Positions 52,773 to 64,000 of a stretch of DNA of 64,000 nt are shown piece after piece. The stretch covers positions 1,531,290 to 1,595,289 of the forward strand of contig JACBWW010000051.1 in assembly GCA_020086605.1 (NCBI GenBank). Direction: 5' to 3'. The notes under the pieces are model-generated. The model saw only the letters and a program-made list of their open reading frames with translations. It was not told where the DNA came from and ran no database searches. Numbering within the stretch: the first letter of the stretch is position 1; every line of letters begins with the position of its first letter. A program made the translations under genes and the position numbers. This stretch comes from Lanius collurio (Eukaryota; Chordata; Aves; Passeriformes; Laniidae).

Positions 52773-55041
52773 CTAACGTGGTTCTTTTCTTCTGGTAAAT
52801 ACTAGTGTGTATAGATGAAGTTAGAACAAGTGTTCTATTACCAAGAGTTTGTTCTGAGCAAGAATTACCTAGGTAATACAGGCTCAGTGCAAGACTGAAA
52901 GGTAGAAAAGCTCAGAAAGTAATAAGGGCAACGAGTAATTATTTTTCTTTCCAGGGTATAGATAGGAGGTTCATTGAGTTGACAGAAGCATACTGTAAAA
53001 TCAACAAAAGTGAATTTAATGATTTAAATTTTCATGTTCCATGTCTTTTCAGCCTAAGGATATTCATATATTAGAATCAGCCCTGATTTTATCATACTTT
53101 CCCCACTGAATTTATATTAAAAATGTAACATTATTTCAATAATGTATCATATATACTGTGATAACCTGTGTGAAAACAGTTTAAATAGTTGCTTAGATTT
53201 TAGATGTGAGCTCTGATGTCTCTCTGATATCCTGAGCCTGGTTCATTGCCTAGGTCTACAACATTACTATCCAGGGCAGCCTAAATCTCTGCTTGCCTTG
53301 CTGTCTTACCCTGTCCTCTGGTGGGATCCTAACAGAGAAATTAGTTCTGTAGACTACAAGCCTTGCAGGGAGATGGAAAACAAACTGTGCTATAAAGAAG
53401 ATTTAAGATTTTCACTGCAAGGTTGGTGTCTAGAAAACAGGTCTGAACCTGTTGTCTCACTTCATTTAAGCCACTGAACTGTGGTAATTAGACTTAGGAG
53501 GAAAGAGCATTCATATTTCAGGAGGCTGAAATGCTGCCTCCAGTTCGTGTGTGCAGTGTGCAGCCTCTCCCCTGGCCTCCAGTGACCCTCTGCTCTCATC
53601 ACTGCCAGCAGCACTGCAGGAGATCTCAGCTGAGGGTGCTCCATTCTGCACGTGGTCTTCCAGGAAAGAGTTTGTGAGAAATAAAGCAGTGTCAGCTACC
53701 TCTGCATTGAGTACCAGCCATTAGCAAATGAAATACCAGGTATTAACAAATGCTTTCAGGGAGTGATATAATCAAGCAGTGCCCAGGATTTTTGCTTCTG
53801 GTACTGTTTAGGGCAGAGAATGTGAGCTTTTGTTGCACCTTTTCTCTTTTTTTTCTCTACTGTAGTAATTTTCCTCTGGCCCAGGAACTTGTTTTTAATG
53901 GTGCTTACTTTAGTTTCCCATAACAAATCTTTGTCCCCTTACCTGTGTAGCTTGTTCATACACTTTTGTTACAGCTGCCTCTGCCTGAGAATTGAGCCTG
54001 GTACCTGCTTTGCCAGGTCGTAATTATTGCATAACACGTGCAAGGCTTCTGAAAAAGGCCAGAGGTGTACAGGCTGCCTAAATAAGTCCTTATTTATTGC
54101 TGCCCACACTTGCTCATGGCCATGAGCAGCCTTCTACAGCCCAGCCTTCTTTTAGAAAAGGGGCAGGGTCTCTCTTTGTTTCCAGAGCAGATCATCAGGA
54201 CATGACTTGCACCCAGTTTCTGAGAAGAGAGCAGTTAATACAGATCAACCTGTATTGTCAGACAGCTAAAATATCTTGCCTAAACACAATATATTCCACA
54301 CACATCCCTTATTTGCAGGTGCAGAATATTTGCTAAATCACAACCTGTGGAGGCATCTCCAGGCCTAATTAATGTGAGCTTTGGAAGCATTTCATTTTGA
54401 TCTGCCTTGCAGGTCAGGAATCACACTGATAAATGTAATTTATGATGCTGTGAAGAAAGTCCCCTGTAGGTGGAAGTTCAGGCTGCAGAAAGGAATATTA
54501 TGCTGTCTGACAGATTTCAAAGGGGAGGGGGGAGTGGACACCTTTACCTTAGTCTTTACTTTTGGGAATTTTCCTTTCCATACTTTTAAAAGCATAGAAA
54601 AATTATATTTAGTTGCTCTTTCTAAAAGAAATGCTTCATTTAAATATTTTAGCCTAGTTAGAGCAGGTAATGCAGGGTTGGTGTGTTGCCTGTTCACGTA
54701 GCCATTTAATAAAAGCCCCAGTGTGTCTAAGTATAGCCACAATTTGGTGGCTATTCCAAAGGTGTGTCCTTTGTGTAAGGATCAGGAAAAGGTTGTGAAA
54801 GATGCAGTAGAATTCAGCAGCCTCACTCACTATGATTCATAAGGAGATTTGCCATTTTCTTTTAATTTCACTGTATTTATCATCTTACTTTTCTCAACAT
54901 TTTCAAATCTATATACCTTATAATCAGTCAAAAAATATATTCTAAATTTCCATGAGACTTTGACAGTACCTGCAGATGTCTTCATGAATATGTATTTAAA
55001 GGTAGCATAACTGATTCAATAACCTTTAAAATTCCTGGCAT

Positions 55042-55055
55042 TGTGTGTGTGTGTG
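55042..55055. repeat. (TG)7 microsatellite
   Basis: Seven TG units. Confidence 0.9.
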
Positions 55056-56909
55056 TTCCTTGGTTTTCTGTTTCTTCTCACAGAGGCAATTTCTCGGTAG
55101 ATGTTCCCCAGCTCATACAGGAATATGCTCATCAGAAATAGTGCTCCACAGTACACACTCCTAATTGAATCAATCACTGAAATGGGCACCAAGAAATAAA
55201 GTTAAGTGTAAAGCATATGAGGCAATAAAAACCAGATAATACCACTAACTTCATTCTCCACGTGGGATATATTTAATCTAGAGGTACAAATGTGAATTTT
55301 CAGTCCCATGACTGAACTGAGTAGATATTGTGGGGACAATTGTGGGCTTAAGATACCCAATGCCCTTCCATACTGCAGGCCTCAGAGGGCCAAGGTCAGG
55401 TGAAAGGCATGAAATAGTTATTTGAATAACTGTTAATAGAGTATCTGTGATGCACATGTTTGTCTCTTTTGAGAGAATGAAAACCATTCATTTTTAGAGA
55501 AATCTTGTGTAGCAGAGGGCCCTCAGGAGATGCTGGAGTGTTTCTGCAGGAGGCAATGCAGTCCCACACTAAGGCACAGCAGCTCTGCAGCTGGGCCTGA
55601 GGCAGTCACTGCAGCCAGGCCTTCTCTGCACTGGGCAGAAGGAGCTGAGCAATGACTGCACTGAATGCTCCACAAAGCCTTTTAGGAGCTTAAACTTTGC
55701 CAAATGGGCCTAAGCAATGAGTGAGAAATGCTGCAAGAATTTCAGAGTTGATTCTGACTATCAGCATTGACAAGACAAGCTGACACTTTAAAATAATAAA
55801 TAGTAAACTTGCAAACATGGGCAGAATATATGTGGCCCAAATGTTATTTCAGGGTGACTGGATTAAACTATTTTCTCAATTTTAGAGTTTATGGCTTTTA
55901 TATAGCATATTTATGTATAAAATAACAAATACAATATTTGTCCTTTATTGGCTACATTTATTTTATTAAACTTAGAAGAATTGGTTCATCACTTTCCCTG
56001 GAGATTCGCAACCTGAATTACAGAAAAGGTGAATGAGTTGGTAGGCACCCATGGAGGAAAGACAAAATGGTTCAGGAACTCTCAACTCATCTTCCTTTGT
56101 CAGAAAAATAAATATATGTTTCAGAAAATATAAAGTTAAAACTGTATTTTTTTTTTGTTTGATATTTAAATCCCTACTTTTTCAAGTTCAAGTGAAGCAA
56201 GATTATTCACTCATATAATAAAAAAAGAATATGGGCTTGGACATAATGTGTCCTGGCAGGCAGTGCCTATGATTAGGAATTTGCTGTGGGCCACATCTAA
56301 AATGAAGGCAGGTAATCTTGAGTGTTTGGGTTGGTTGCTTTTTTTACCTTTCCCTACTTCTTAAAAATACCTCAAGTTGACACTAATTTGATACTTTAAA
56401 CTCCCAAAGCCCTTTGGATTGTGAGGATAGAATGTAAGAAATTTTCCTTAGTGTCAGTCAGTAACTTTTGCTTCTCTTCAGGTTAGAAAACGTGATTGAC
56501 AGGAATAGCAGTGCTGCTCCATACTACAGTTCAGTTTGAACAGAAAATTAGATTGACTGGCATTGGGTATTTTCTTTTCCTTTTAAACAGTTGAAAACAA
56601 TGACAGCAGAATGCAAAGAGTTCTTGATTGACCTGCTGAAGGATTTTTTTTTTCAAAAAGCCTTAGATGAAATAATGTGTTGTAAGCTGAGAATGTGAAC
56701 AGAATCTGCTAAATAAAATCATTTGTTCCCTCTTTTCTTGCATGTGTGTGTATAATCTCTCCTGGCGAGTTGAATGAAATGGTTGCAAGTGAAACAGCAG
56801 TGAAATATTTGTGTTGTGCTTTTTCCCTCTCTGTCATGTTCATGTGGTGGGAGGGATCACCTCCCATTTGTCCCTGTTCCCATGTGATGCAACCTCGTCT
56901 GATCTGCAG

Positions 56910-57077
56910 CTGACTGGCAATGCTGGGCCTGAGGAAGAAGGGCAGGACTGCTTTAAAGAGAATTTTAGGAAAAGTTTCTTTGTGGAGCCTTTACGAACAG
57001 ATGTTTCACTCTTAGGATTCTCTGATTATACCCATGCTGATAGCACTTACCTGCAGCATGATAAGTTTGGACATCAG
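56910..57077 (+). other. Weak candidate exon, 56 codons
   Basis: The segment follows GATCTGCAG, an acceptor-like end, and stays open for 56 codons to CAG followed by GT at 57078. If not spliced there, the frame stops at 57084-57086. A consensus-like donor GTGAGTG lies at 57089, just past that stop. The predicted peptide has an unusually protein-like mix of charged and aromatic residues (it includes FKENFRKSFFVEPL and FSDYTHADSTYLQ). I cannot match it to a protein. The 56-codon frame alone does not exclude chance, and no linked exon is visible in the window. Confidence 0.2.
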
Positions 57078-59789
57078 GTTGAATAACAGTGAGTGTGTTG
57101 GGTGACAGTTGGCAATAAGGATTTATGTGACCTTTACAAAGTGGTCAGGAGACAATTTAAACTACAGACGGTGTCTGCTGATTTCTGTTTTAGGCATCTA
57201 TCTCTGTGTCTTAAATTTAGGTGACTGCACAAAAGAAAATTTATTTCTTTCTCTTTTTTAAAAAGAAATTAAGATTTGGTGTATAGATGAAATATGTAGC
57301 AATATTTGCAGTCAGGAGTACTGTCCATAGCTATGAAATAATATTAGTACATCTCATCTCTGTCCTTTTGGTGGGTCAGAAAGTAGAAATCAGCCTTCCA
57401 CTGGGACTCCAGTGTTCAGTATCTGTATTGCACTTGATATATTACATTACTAAATGCAGCAGAGGGAATTTTTGAGGCCACAGGGCACCACTGGTGGTGA
57501 GCAAAGACCCTGAAATTTGTCTCTTTGATATTCCAAAAGAGCATTGCAGAGTGGTTTGTAAGTTACCTGTGGGATCAGTACTTCATCTGGAAAATTTTCT
57601 GGCAGATTTTTAATTTCTCTCTAAGTTATTGGTTGGGTGATGCAATACTCAGCTTTAATTTAGAAGGAGTTTATTCAATTATTCTCTATCATGTTGAGGT
57701 GAGAGTTGGAGCTCATGAAAGAGTTCATTGTTGGATGACTGATGACATTTTTGGGAGCCTGATAATGTTCACACCATGTTGTGTTCAGCTCCTGTTTACA
57801 GAGGGGATCTTGGCACTGGTCTGAAAATCTTCTCAGTTCCACATGTTGGAGGTGCTGCCTTTTTGTAGCAACTCTCTAAGTAGTTATTATTTTTATTTTT
57901 CTTGCTGGATATCTGCCCATGTAGACAGAATTCTGCAGTCAGAAGAGGGAAGGTTCGTTTGTGTTCCTGCCTATTTGGCATGGCAAAAGTGAAACTCTCT
58001 TAACGGGAAAGCTTGAAAATGCTGAGCTGATCCTGTCTTGCATACAAGTTCAAACTGCTCTTGTAGAACTAAAAAGAGTATACAGGTCTCCACTGAGCTG
58101 TGGAATGACAGGGAGATGATTGTGTCATGTCTTTTTAAGGTTTTGGGGTATTTTTAAATGAATTTTATCCTCCCTGTTTTTCTTGCAACTGCTTGAAACC
58201 ACCTGTTTTCTTCTGCTTGGCTAGACACTTCTGTTCAACACATATTTTTCCTTTTATTACAACAGCCACAGGGCTTCACAAAAATGATAGGTTAAAGACA
58301 TAGTCCTGATTCTAAGTGCTCACCAGCCAGCAAATCTAGTCAGGTATGAAAGGAAATATGTGAAGCACCTGCTGAAAGACAACAGGAGCAGAGGCATTGT
58401 GCATGGCCAGATGTGTGCAATGCTTCCTGCCTTCTGTGAAAATCTTCCTAAAATGCACAAAGCAGCCCTTGATTTAGCACAGTAGGCAAAAATTGGGTGG
58501 GCAGTCAGTCTGCCTTATTTGTTATGTAGCAGTTAAACCAAAGGTGAATGTGTCCAGCTGAAAGAGTTGCAGATGTACCAATTAAAAGTTGAATAATGCC
58601 TAGGGAGCAGAGCAAAGAATTATCTATTCAAAATGCTTGAATTGATAAAAATTATGTCCAATTCTCTACTGTATAAACCATATCTGCATGTCCTTGGGAA
58701 GTCTGAGACAAAAGAAAGCTAACACAGGATAGGCTGCATACTGCAGGCTGTAGCAGCAAAGAGCCACCTTAGAACCAGTGAAAGTTTTATCTGATTAATG
58801 AGTCAGACTCCAGTATTTGTCCTGAAATAATTAGTATGAGACTACATTCATCTCTCTGCACTTGTAAACTGAACATTGCAATTAGAAAGAGGTGTGTGTA
58901 CTTTGTGCATTGTGTTTATACAAAATGATGTTCTGGGGACATCACTGCTGTCTTTTAGTCCAGCCTTCAAAAATTCATGAGGGTCTGAACTGGAGTTGTA
59001 CATATTTTCTTTGGAACTTTTAAACCTATAGTATTCAGTTACTTCTTTTATAGACCTGTTTAATTTAGTGAAACAGAAGAGGAAGTTTTTGCTCCATATC
59101 TTTTTGTCCTTGAAGTTAGTCTCATGTTATGTTTATTGCCCACTGTTCAAATGCAGCTCCCAAGTCCGAGTTGCTAATTTTCTCATGGACTTTTAAGTGG
59201 TGTTTGTCGTGTTTATCACAAAAGTATGTAAATGTTTCAAAAGCATTAATGAACTTTCATAAAATGGCTTTGAGATGAATGGTATTAGCATTATCTGTCT
59301 TTTGAGTTGAGAATGAAAGTAGAGAGATTAATGCCAGAACTCACTATGGGTGCTCTATTTCAGGCATTTATCACCTTTCTTTTGTCTGCCCCAAATATTT
59401 AGCATTACGTAGCAATTTGTGCACTTGGAACTCATCTCCCATTGTCTTTGATGTGCCTGTCACTACCAAAAAATGTGCACAGAATTTGGGTGTTGAACTA
59501 TTTCCATGAGGGTAGAAATAGGGTAGAAAGCCTTCAGATGAGCTTTGCAGTTTCTGAACAGTTTGAACAAATGGAACTAATCTCTCCCACGAAAGTTGTG
59601 GGCAGACTGTCTGAAAAGGTGAAATATCTCAGTTCCTCTGAGTAGTACTCCTCTCTTCCCTGAAATCTCCATCTTTTTTATTCTACACTTGACAGTTTCT
59701 ACAAATAGAATTTTAAAAAGACCATGTATGTAATCATTGAGCATATCTTATGTGCTAAAAAATCTGTAATAAGGGAAAAAACAGTAGTA

Positions 59790-60924
59790 ATGGAAAGAAG
59801 TTGACATGGCTTTGTAGAAGGAAATCATATGAATACATGTTTGTAAACACATTAGGAATTTTCAGAGCAGCCAAAAGACAGGTGGGCAAGAATGACTTGG
59901 CTGGTGTACCATATGCAGATTTTTCCAAAGCTTATGATAAATATTTTTGCTATGTGCTTTAAATCAAGCTGTAATGTCAAAAGAATCATTGCTCCTGTAG
60001 AGTAATGCCTGATCAAAACAAAAGGAAAGGCTTTGGACATTTGAGGAAGATTTCAGGTGATCTTGTAAAAAATCATTGATAAATCATTAAAAATCATTTT
60101 TAATCATTAAAAGCATCTTAATTCTACATTTGCAGGGAAAAAGTAGCAAGATGGTCAAGTTCAAAAATATAAAATAACACTCAGTAACAATGAAACTAGA
60201 CCTTGCTGCTATGAGTTGCTATGCAAAAAAATGGCAGATAAATTTCAATGTTGTTAATTCTGAAATGATACCTGTATGTAACTTCAGAAATGCTGTCGTT
60301 TTCACTGCATTATTCAGAGATCTTGGGCAATTAAGGATTATTCTGCAAAAGTGCTCACTTAATTAAAAAATAACTGAAAAGGGAAGACACATTTTTAGAA
60401 GGTGGTCTCCCTCTTTAATTTGGCAAAGATATTTCAGACCCAGAAAAGAGATGGAGAAGAATAAGGAAATGACAAGAAGATTGGAATGAATTCCCTGTGT
60501 GGAGAAGTTAAATGGACTAGAACTTGGAAAAGAAACAACTGAACCACGTACACAATAAAGGTCTCCAAATGAATGCAAATAAGGACTGATTATTCATCAC
60601 CTCTTGTAACAGAAGAGCCAATGGGCAACCACTGAAACTCTTATAAAGCAAATTTGAACCAAAATGCTGTGTTTTACATGCCATGCATAATTCAAGTGTG
60701 TAAATCAGGATTTTATATATATCAAAAGTATAAAAAGAGCATTTAGCAATTAGAGAAAATCATGGACTCATCAAGGGTTATTAAACACCATGACATTATA
60801 CTTGCAGAAGTATTATCTATATGTGCTTGTTTTATGCTTTTCCCACACTTATAAAAGGTTTTCCATGCTGAGACAGGATAACAGATTATACTGCTCATCT
60901 GACCTAATAAATCTGTTCTTATTT
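59790..60924 (+). mobile_element. Ancient CR1-type LINE remnant with reverse-transcriptase motifs
   Basis: An old, indel-riddled copy can be followed for about 1.1 kb. Near 59805 the DNA reads HGFVEGN, the decayed form of the HGF...G motif of CR1/jockey-clade reverse transcriptase. At 59915-59938 it reads ADFSKAYD, the classic block with the first catalytic aspartate. The two motifs lie in different frames, so frameshifts are present. Further on, GGCAGATAAATTTCAATGTT (60232-60251), GGAGAAGTTAAATGGACTAG (60501-60520) and a CTGAGACAGGATAACAG block near 60870 follow the 3' part of old amniote CR1 elements. The copy ends near CTGTTCTTATT, like their TTCTTATG terminus. It is far older than the CR1 at 18428 and is non-coding now. 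Confidence 0.85.
60071..60108. repeat. Four AATCATT units at 10-11-base spacing
   Basis: AATCATT recurs at 60071, 60082, 60092 and 60102 with A/T-only spacers, apart from one G after the first copy. It lies inside the ancient CR1 copy and is probably a local slippage expansion. Confidence 0.8.
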
Positions 60925-62669
60925 TCTAACAGCCTCCTGACAGAAACCCAAATCAGGTTTGTCCTGTGCATTCAATAAGGCAAGAAAAATTTGAGGACTA
61001 TAATGTGTAGTTATGCATTTGCACAATAAGCCAAATTTTGTCATCCTTTCAAGAAAATACTGAGAAATTACAGCAGTGGATTTCACAGGTAGTTTATAAC
61101 AGTGAGGGAAAGATCTTTTATAGATGCTTTTGGTTTCCACTCTGGTCCTCAAAGTCTCTCTGATATCCTTCTTCTATCTCCTTTTACCAAAGTTGATTTC
61201 ATCTATCAGTTTATATCTCCTCAATTTTATTCATTTACACATCTTTTTCTTGATTCTGACATTTATGTTAAAACCTTCAGTTTCTGTTCTGTTTCAAATC
61301 TCATCTGTAATGGCTCTCCACTACTCTCTGCATCCTTGTTCTTCCCACTTTCCAAAGCCAACCATTAGGGTTCCACATTTGATTTATATTTATTCCCTAC
61401 AGTCCTTTATTTTTACAAATTCCAGTGTGAGTGTCTGAAAAAACTACTAAGAGAGGTAATTTTTCTGATAAAATCCCTGAGGGGCAGACTCCTGTAAATG
61501 ATGTTATTGCAAACAACTCAAGGTAGGAAATATAAAAAACAAGGCAATTAAAAGCATGTCAGTTTTTACTTTTATGATTATGAATGTAGTTGCTGTTATG
61601 TATTTATGTGTGACAGATGTGGTGGTTAGAACACTGGTAACATACAGCTGTTCCCCAGCTCATGGAGCATGCAAAAACTAGGATTATTTCAGGTGTTTGT
61701 TACAGCTGTGTGGAGGGTTGAGTCAGCCTTACCTCTTGACACTTGCTCTCACCTGGAGAGGAAATATTCAGGAGCCATCTTTTTCTCTGACTGTGATTCT
61801 GCCTTCTCCAAATAAAGGCTAGAGTTACATTTGGGGTTTTTTGTGAGAGTGGCCCAAAGACATTTAAAGAACTAAAAGAGCAAGGCAATAGACTCTTCAG
61901 TTTTCTTCCCTGCGTCATGTCCCCTCTGCTATCCAGAGCTAAAACCAGGGACAGTGGTAAGGACTGCTCTGATGCCATCAGACCATCTTACATCAAAGAA
62001 AACCAAGGAAGCAAAGAAAAATTAAACACCATCCACAGAGATGTCATGCTGCCCATGCTGTGTTGGCTGAGCTTTTTCAATCCATGTGAGTGTTTTTCAG
62101 AACCATCTGTACAGGGAAGTGTTGTCAGGTTTTTCCCCACCCACACCATTTTTTGTGCACCTTAGGCCTGTACCATTATTGGCTGTGTGACACCCCAAGC
62201 TCTCAGGGGGCTTCCTCTTCCATCATCCAATATGGAATTGGTTTTTGCTGTGCACACTGCATTTCAGGAAAGCTGACAGGAGTAAAGACATTAAGCTCTC
62301 CTGCTGCTGTGTTCTTGCAGTAGATGAATCTATTACCATACACCCACCATAATCTGCTCTAAAACATTTCATTTGCAATGAAAGAAAAAAAAAAAACAAC
62401 CCACATTTTCATACTGTTATTGCTGTCTGTAGTCAAGCTGTTTTTCAGTCTTAGACTTCAGCTATTGCTCCCTCTCCTCAGTGAGAGAAGAGGCAAAGCA
62501 CACTCAAAGTGCTCCCTGAATTCTAGTGGCCTCTACATAGGAAAGTGGTGGCTATGCAGGCTGAGAAAAAGAGTGCTCCTTTTTTCTTCATGAGCATTTT
62601 TGGGCACATATTTAGGAAAATTAAACAAATTTATGAATTCATCTATAGCCAGGAAAAGTGAACCCAAAC

Positions 62670-62725
62670 TTTTTTTTTTTTTTTTGAAAGGGGGGCAGGG
62701 GCTCTCAGTGGGTAGGGGAGCAGAA
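62670..62725. repeat. T16 homopolymer followed by a G-rich run
   Basis: Sixteen T (62670-62685) are followed by GAAA and then G-runs of 6, 4, 3 and 4. The spacing nearly meets the usual G-quadruplex pattern, with one loop of eight bases slightly too long. The site is likely to vary in length and be hard to sequence. Confidence 0.8.
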
Positions 62726-63308
62726 AGAAATTTAATAGAGTTCTTCTCTTTTTAGGCTTCTAGTTAAAATTGTCACAGTTTTCTTGAATCTATGTCATTG
62801 AATAAGCAAATGTATGTAATGCAGAGTAATCAAGACCAACCTGTGATCTACCCAGACATAAATCCTACTGCTGATACTGCTCATCAGTTAAAAGATGAAA
62901 TTAAGATGAATCCTGTCAGCTGAGAAGATCAAGGAATAAGAAAAGGATTTAAAGTGTTCCTGTCACTTTCAGGAGGATATCAGTTTGGAATCTGGCAAAG
63001 ACTCAAAGTGTTTGAAGTTCCCAGTCTAATCAGGAGGAAAATTTGTGACTGGACAATCCATGTCAATAGTTTCTTAAGCAATGATTGGTTAACCCATCAA
63101 TTATTGTTATTGGATGTTTCTGGGTGGATTAAAGATGACTGTCTGAAACACTATTAACAAATTGATTAGAATTGATTAGAAATACAAATTTTCTTATCAT
63201 GCTTGTTGGTTCTGTTCAAAATTCAACACAAAGATGTTAAGCAATAGTGTCTACTGGATAAGGGAAAAAGCTGGTGAGAAAGATGAGGACACAGTTTTTT
63301 GTCACCCT

Positions 63309-63328
63309 GTGGTGGGTTGGCCCTGGGT
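63309..63328 (+). mobile_element. Possible eroded edge of an ERV-related repeat
   Basis: TGTGGTGGGTTGGCCCTGG resembles the start of a GC-rich LTR-associated repeat I remember as common in bird genomes (GTGGTGGGTTGACCCTGG). The next bases, TACAATGAAA, could be a later block of the same repeat joined by a deletion. The match is short and from memory, so chance is possible. Confidence 0.22.
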
Positions 63329-64000
63329 ACAATGAAACATCCACTAGTCTTGCTCACTAAATTTGTTGCTCAGCAACTTTGAGCCAAAGTTCTTCCAAGA
63401 GAAACAAAACAGTAAGAGAGTAAGGCAAATACATATGTTAAAATTTTTTTTGTCTGTACTACCCTGTGCATAGAAACTGTTGATTCTTTCTGTTTCAAAA
63501 GCTTTAATTTAGCCTAAGACACTGGAGGAGTTTTGAGAAATTGTTTGTCAGCTGGCCTGAACATTACAAATTGTTTACCTGACACCCAAGATTAGTTGCT
63601 TTCATACTACCCCTTGCTAAATTGAGGGATGGGTTTCAGTATATTCTACTGGTGATAAAATTGGGAAGCTCTGTAGAAGGTACTGAAAACTAATGAAAGG
63701 CTGAGAGCAGGGATGGACTGTCCAAATGACTGGATTCATCTCCTGAGTAATAGTAAAGCTGACAGCCTGATTGGACACAAGCACCAGGGAAATCCAGGTG
63801 GAAAAAATGGGTTAACCTGCTATCATTAGCTTTCCATTAGCGTGGCATGGTTTGATTTATTACCTCACCTAAAGAGCAGAGCTACTCAGAAGTGGATAAC
63901 TCTAAAGTTTAATGGCTAGATTAACTAATGCTGATGCACAGAGGTTTAAATTAAACCTCTCTAAGCTATCTTGGGCCACTGCAGGATTCCACAGGAAGGA

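Larger units (their letters stand above)
48671..59789. other. Unique AT-rich non-coding DNA
   Basis: No gene is demonstrated in this 11-kb stretch. It contains two clear palindromes (49371-49394 and 52735-52772), a (GAAA)4 run (50183-50198), an A-rich patch (50984-51020) and a (TG)7 run (55042-55055). One open segment with splice-like borders (56910-57077) is listed separately. The GC-richer patch at 55500-55680 has no repeat identity I can give. Confidence 0.55.
60925..64000. other. Unique AT-rich non-coding DNA
   Basis: No gene is recognised. The segment has a pyrimidine-rich block at about 61136-61430, a T16 run beside a G-rich stretch (62670-62725), an exact ten-base tandem copy (ATTGATTAGA, 63161-63180) and a short sequence at 63309-63328 resembling the edge of a bird ERV repeat. 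Confidence 0.55.

Noticed and set aside
57525..57824. 99-codon aromatic-rich frame resembling a membrane segment
   Set aside because: The residue pattern follows from T-rich DNA; no motif or exon border supports it.

Overview
The window reads as a stretch of bird nuclear DNA without any protein-coding gene I can demonstrate. It is AT-rich and poor in CpG, open reading frames are short, and none resembles a known host protein. The organism call rests on the interspersed repeats. Two segments match the 3' part of avian CR1 LINEs, one ending in the CR1-type ATTCTATG terminus. There are several solo endogenous-retrovirus LTRs, two of which (11658-12359 and 21955-22339) resemble LTRs I remember from songbird genomes. 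Bird is well supported; songbird is a recollection, not a database result. The setting is best described as an intergenic desert or the inside of a very large intron.

Layout: 1-6038 is unique AT-rich DNA. A short GC-rich LTR lies at 6039-6348 (+). After more unique DNA comes a 702-bp LTR at 11658-12359 (+) with an exact 5-bp target duplication. A 5'-truncated CR1 lies at 18428-18960 (+). A 385-bp LTR at 21955-22339 (+) has an exact 6-bp target duplication and an exact 26-bp tandem copy of its TATA-box segment. A possible LTR 3' part lies at 31430-31704 (+), and a minus-strand LTR at about 42243-42693. A second CR1 fragment lies at 48385-48670 (-). A much older CR1-type copy of about 1.1 kb at 59790-60924 (+) still shows reverse-transcriptase motifs. 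The rest is unique DNA with small microsatellites, homopolymers and a few clean palindromes.

No operon or pathway is present, and no tRNA, rRNA, CRISPR array or mobile element with intact coding capacity was seen. The points most worth checking are the duplicated TATA segment in the 6-bp-TSD LTR, the near-perfect 38-bp palindrome at 52735-52772, a motif-rich CpG-retaining segment near 25615-25780 that looks like a regulatory element, and two weak exon-like open segments (12904-13059 and 56910-57077). I found nothing I can honestly call a new biological system.
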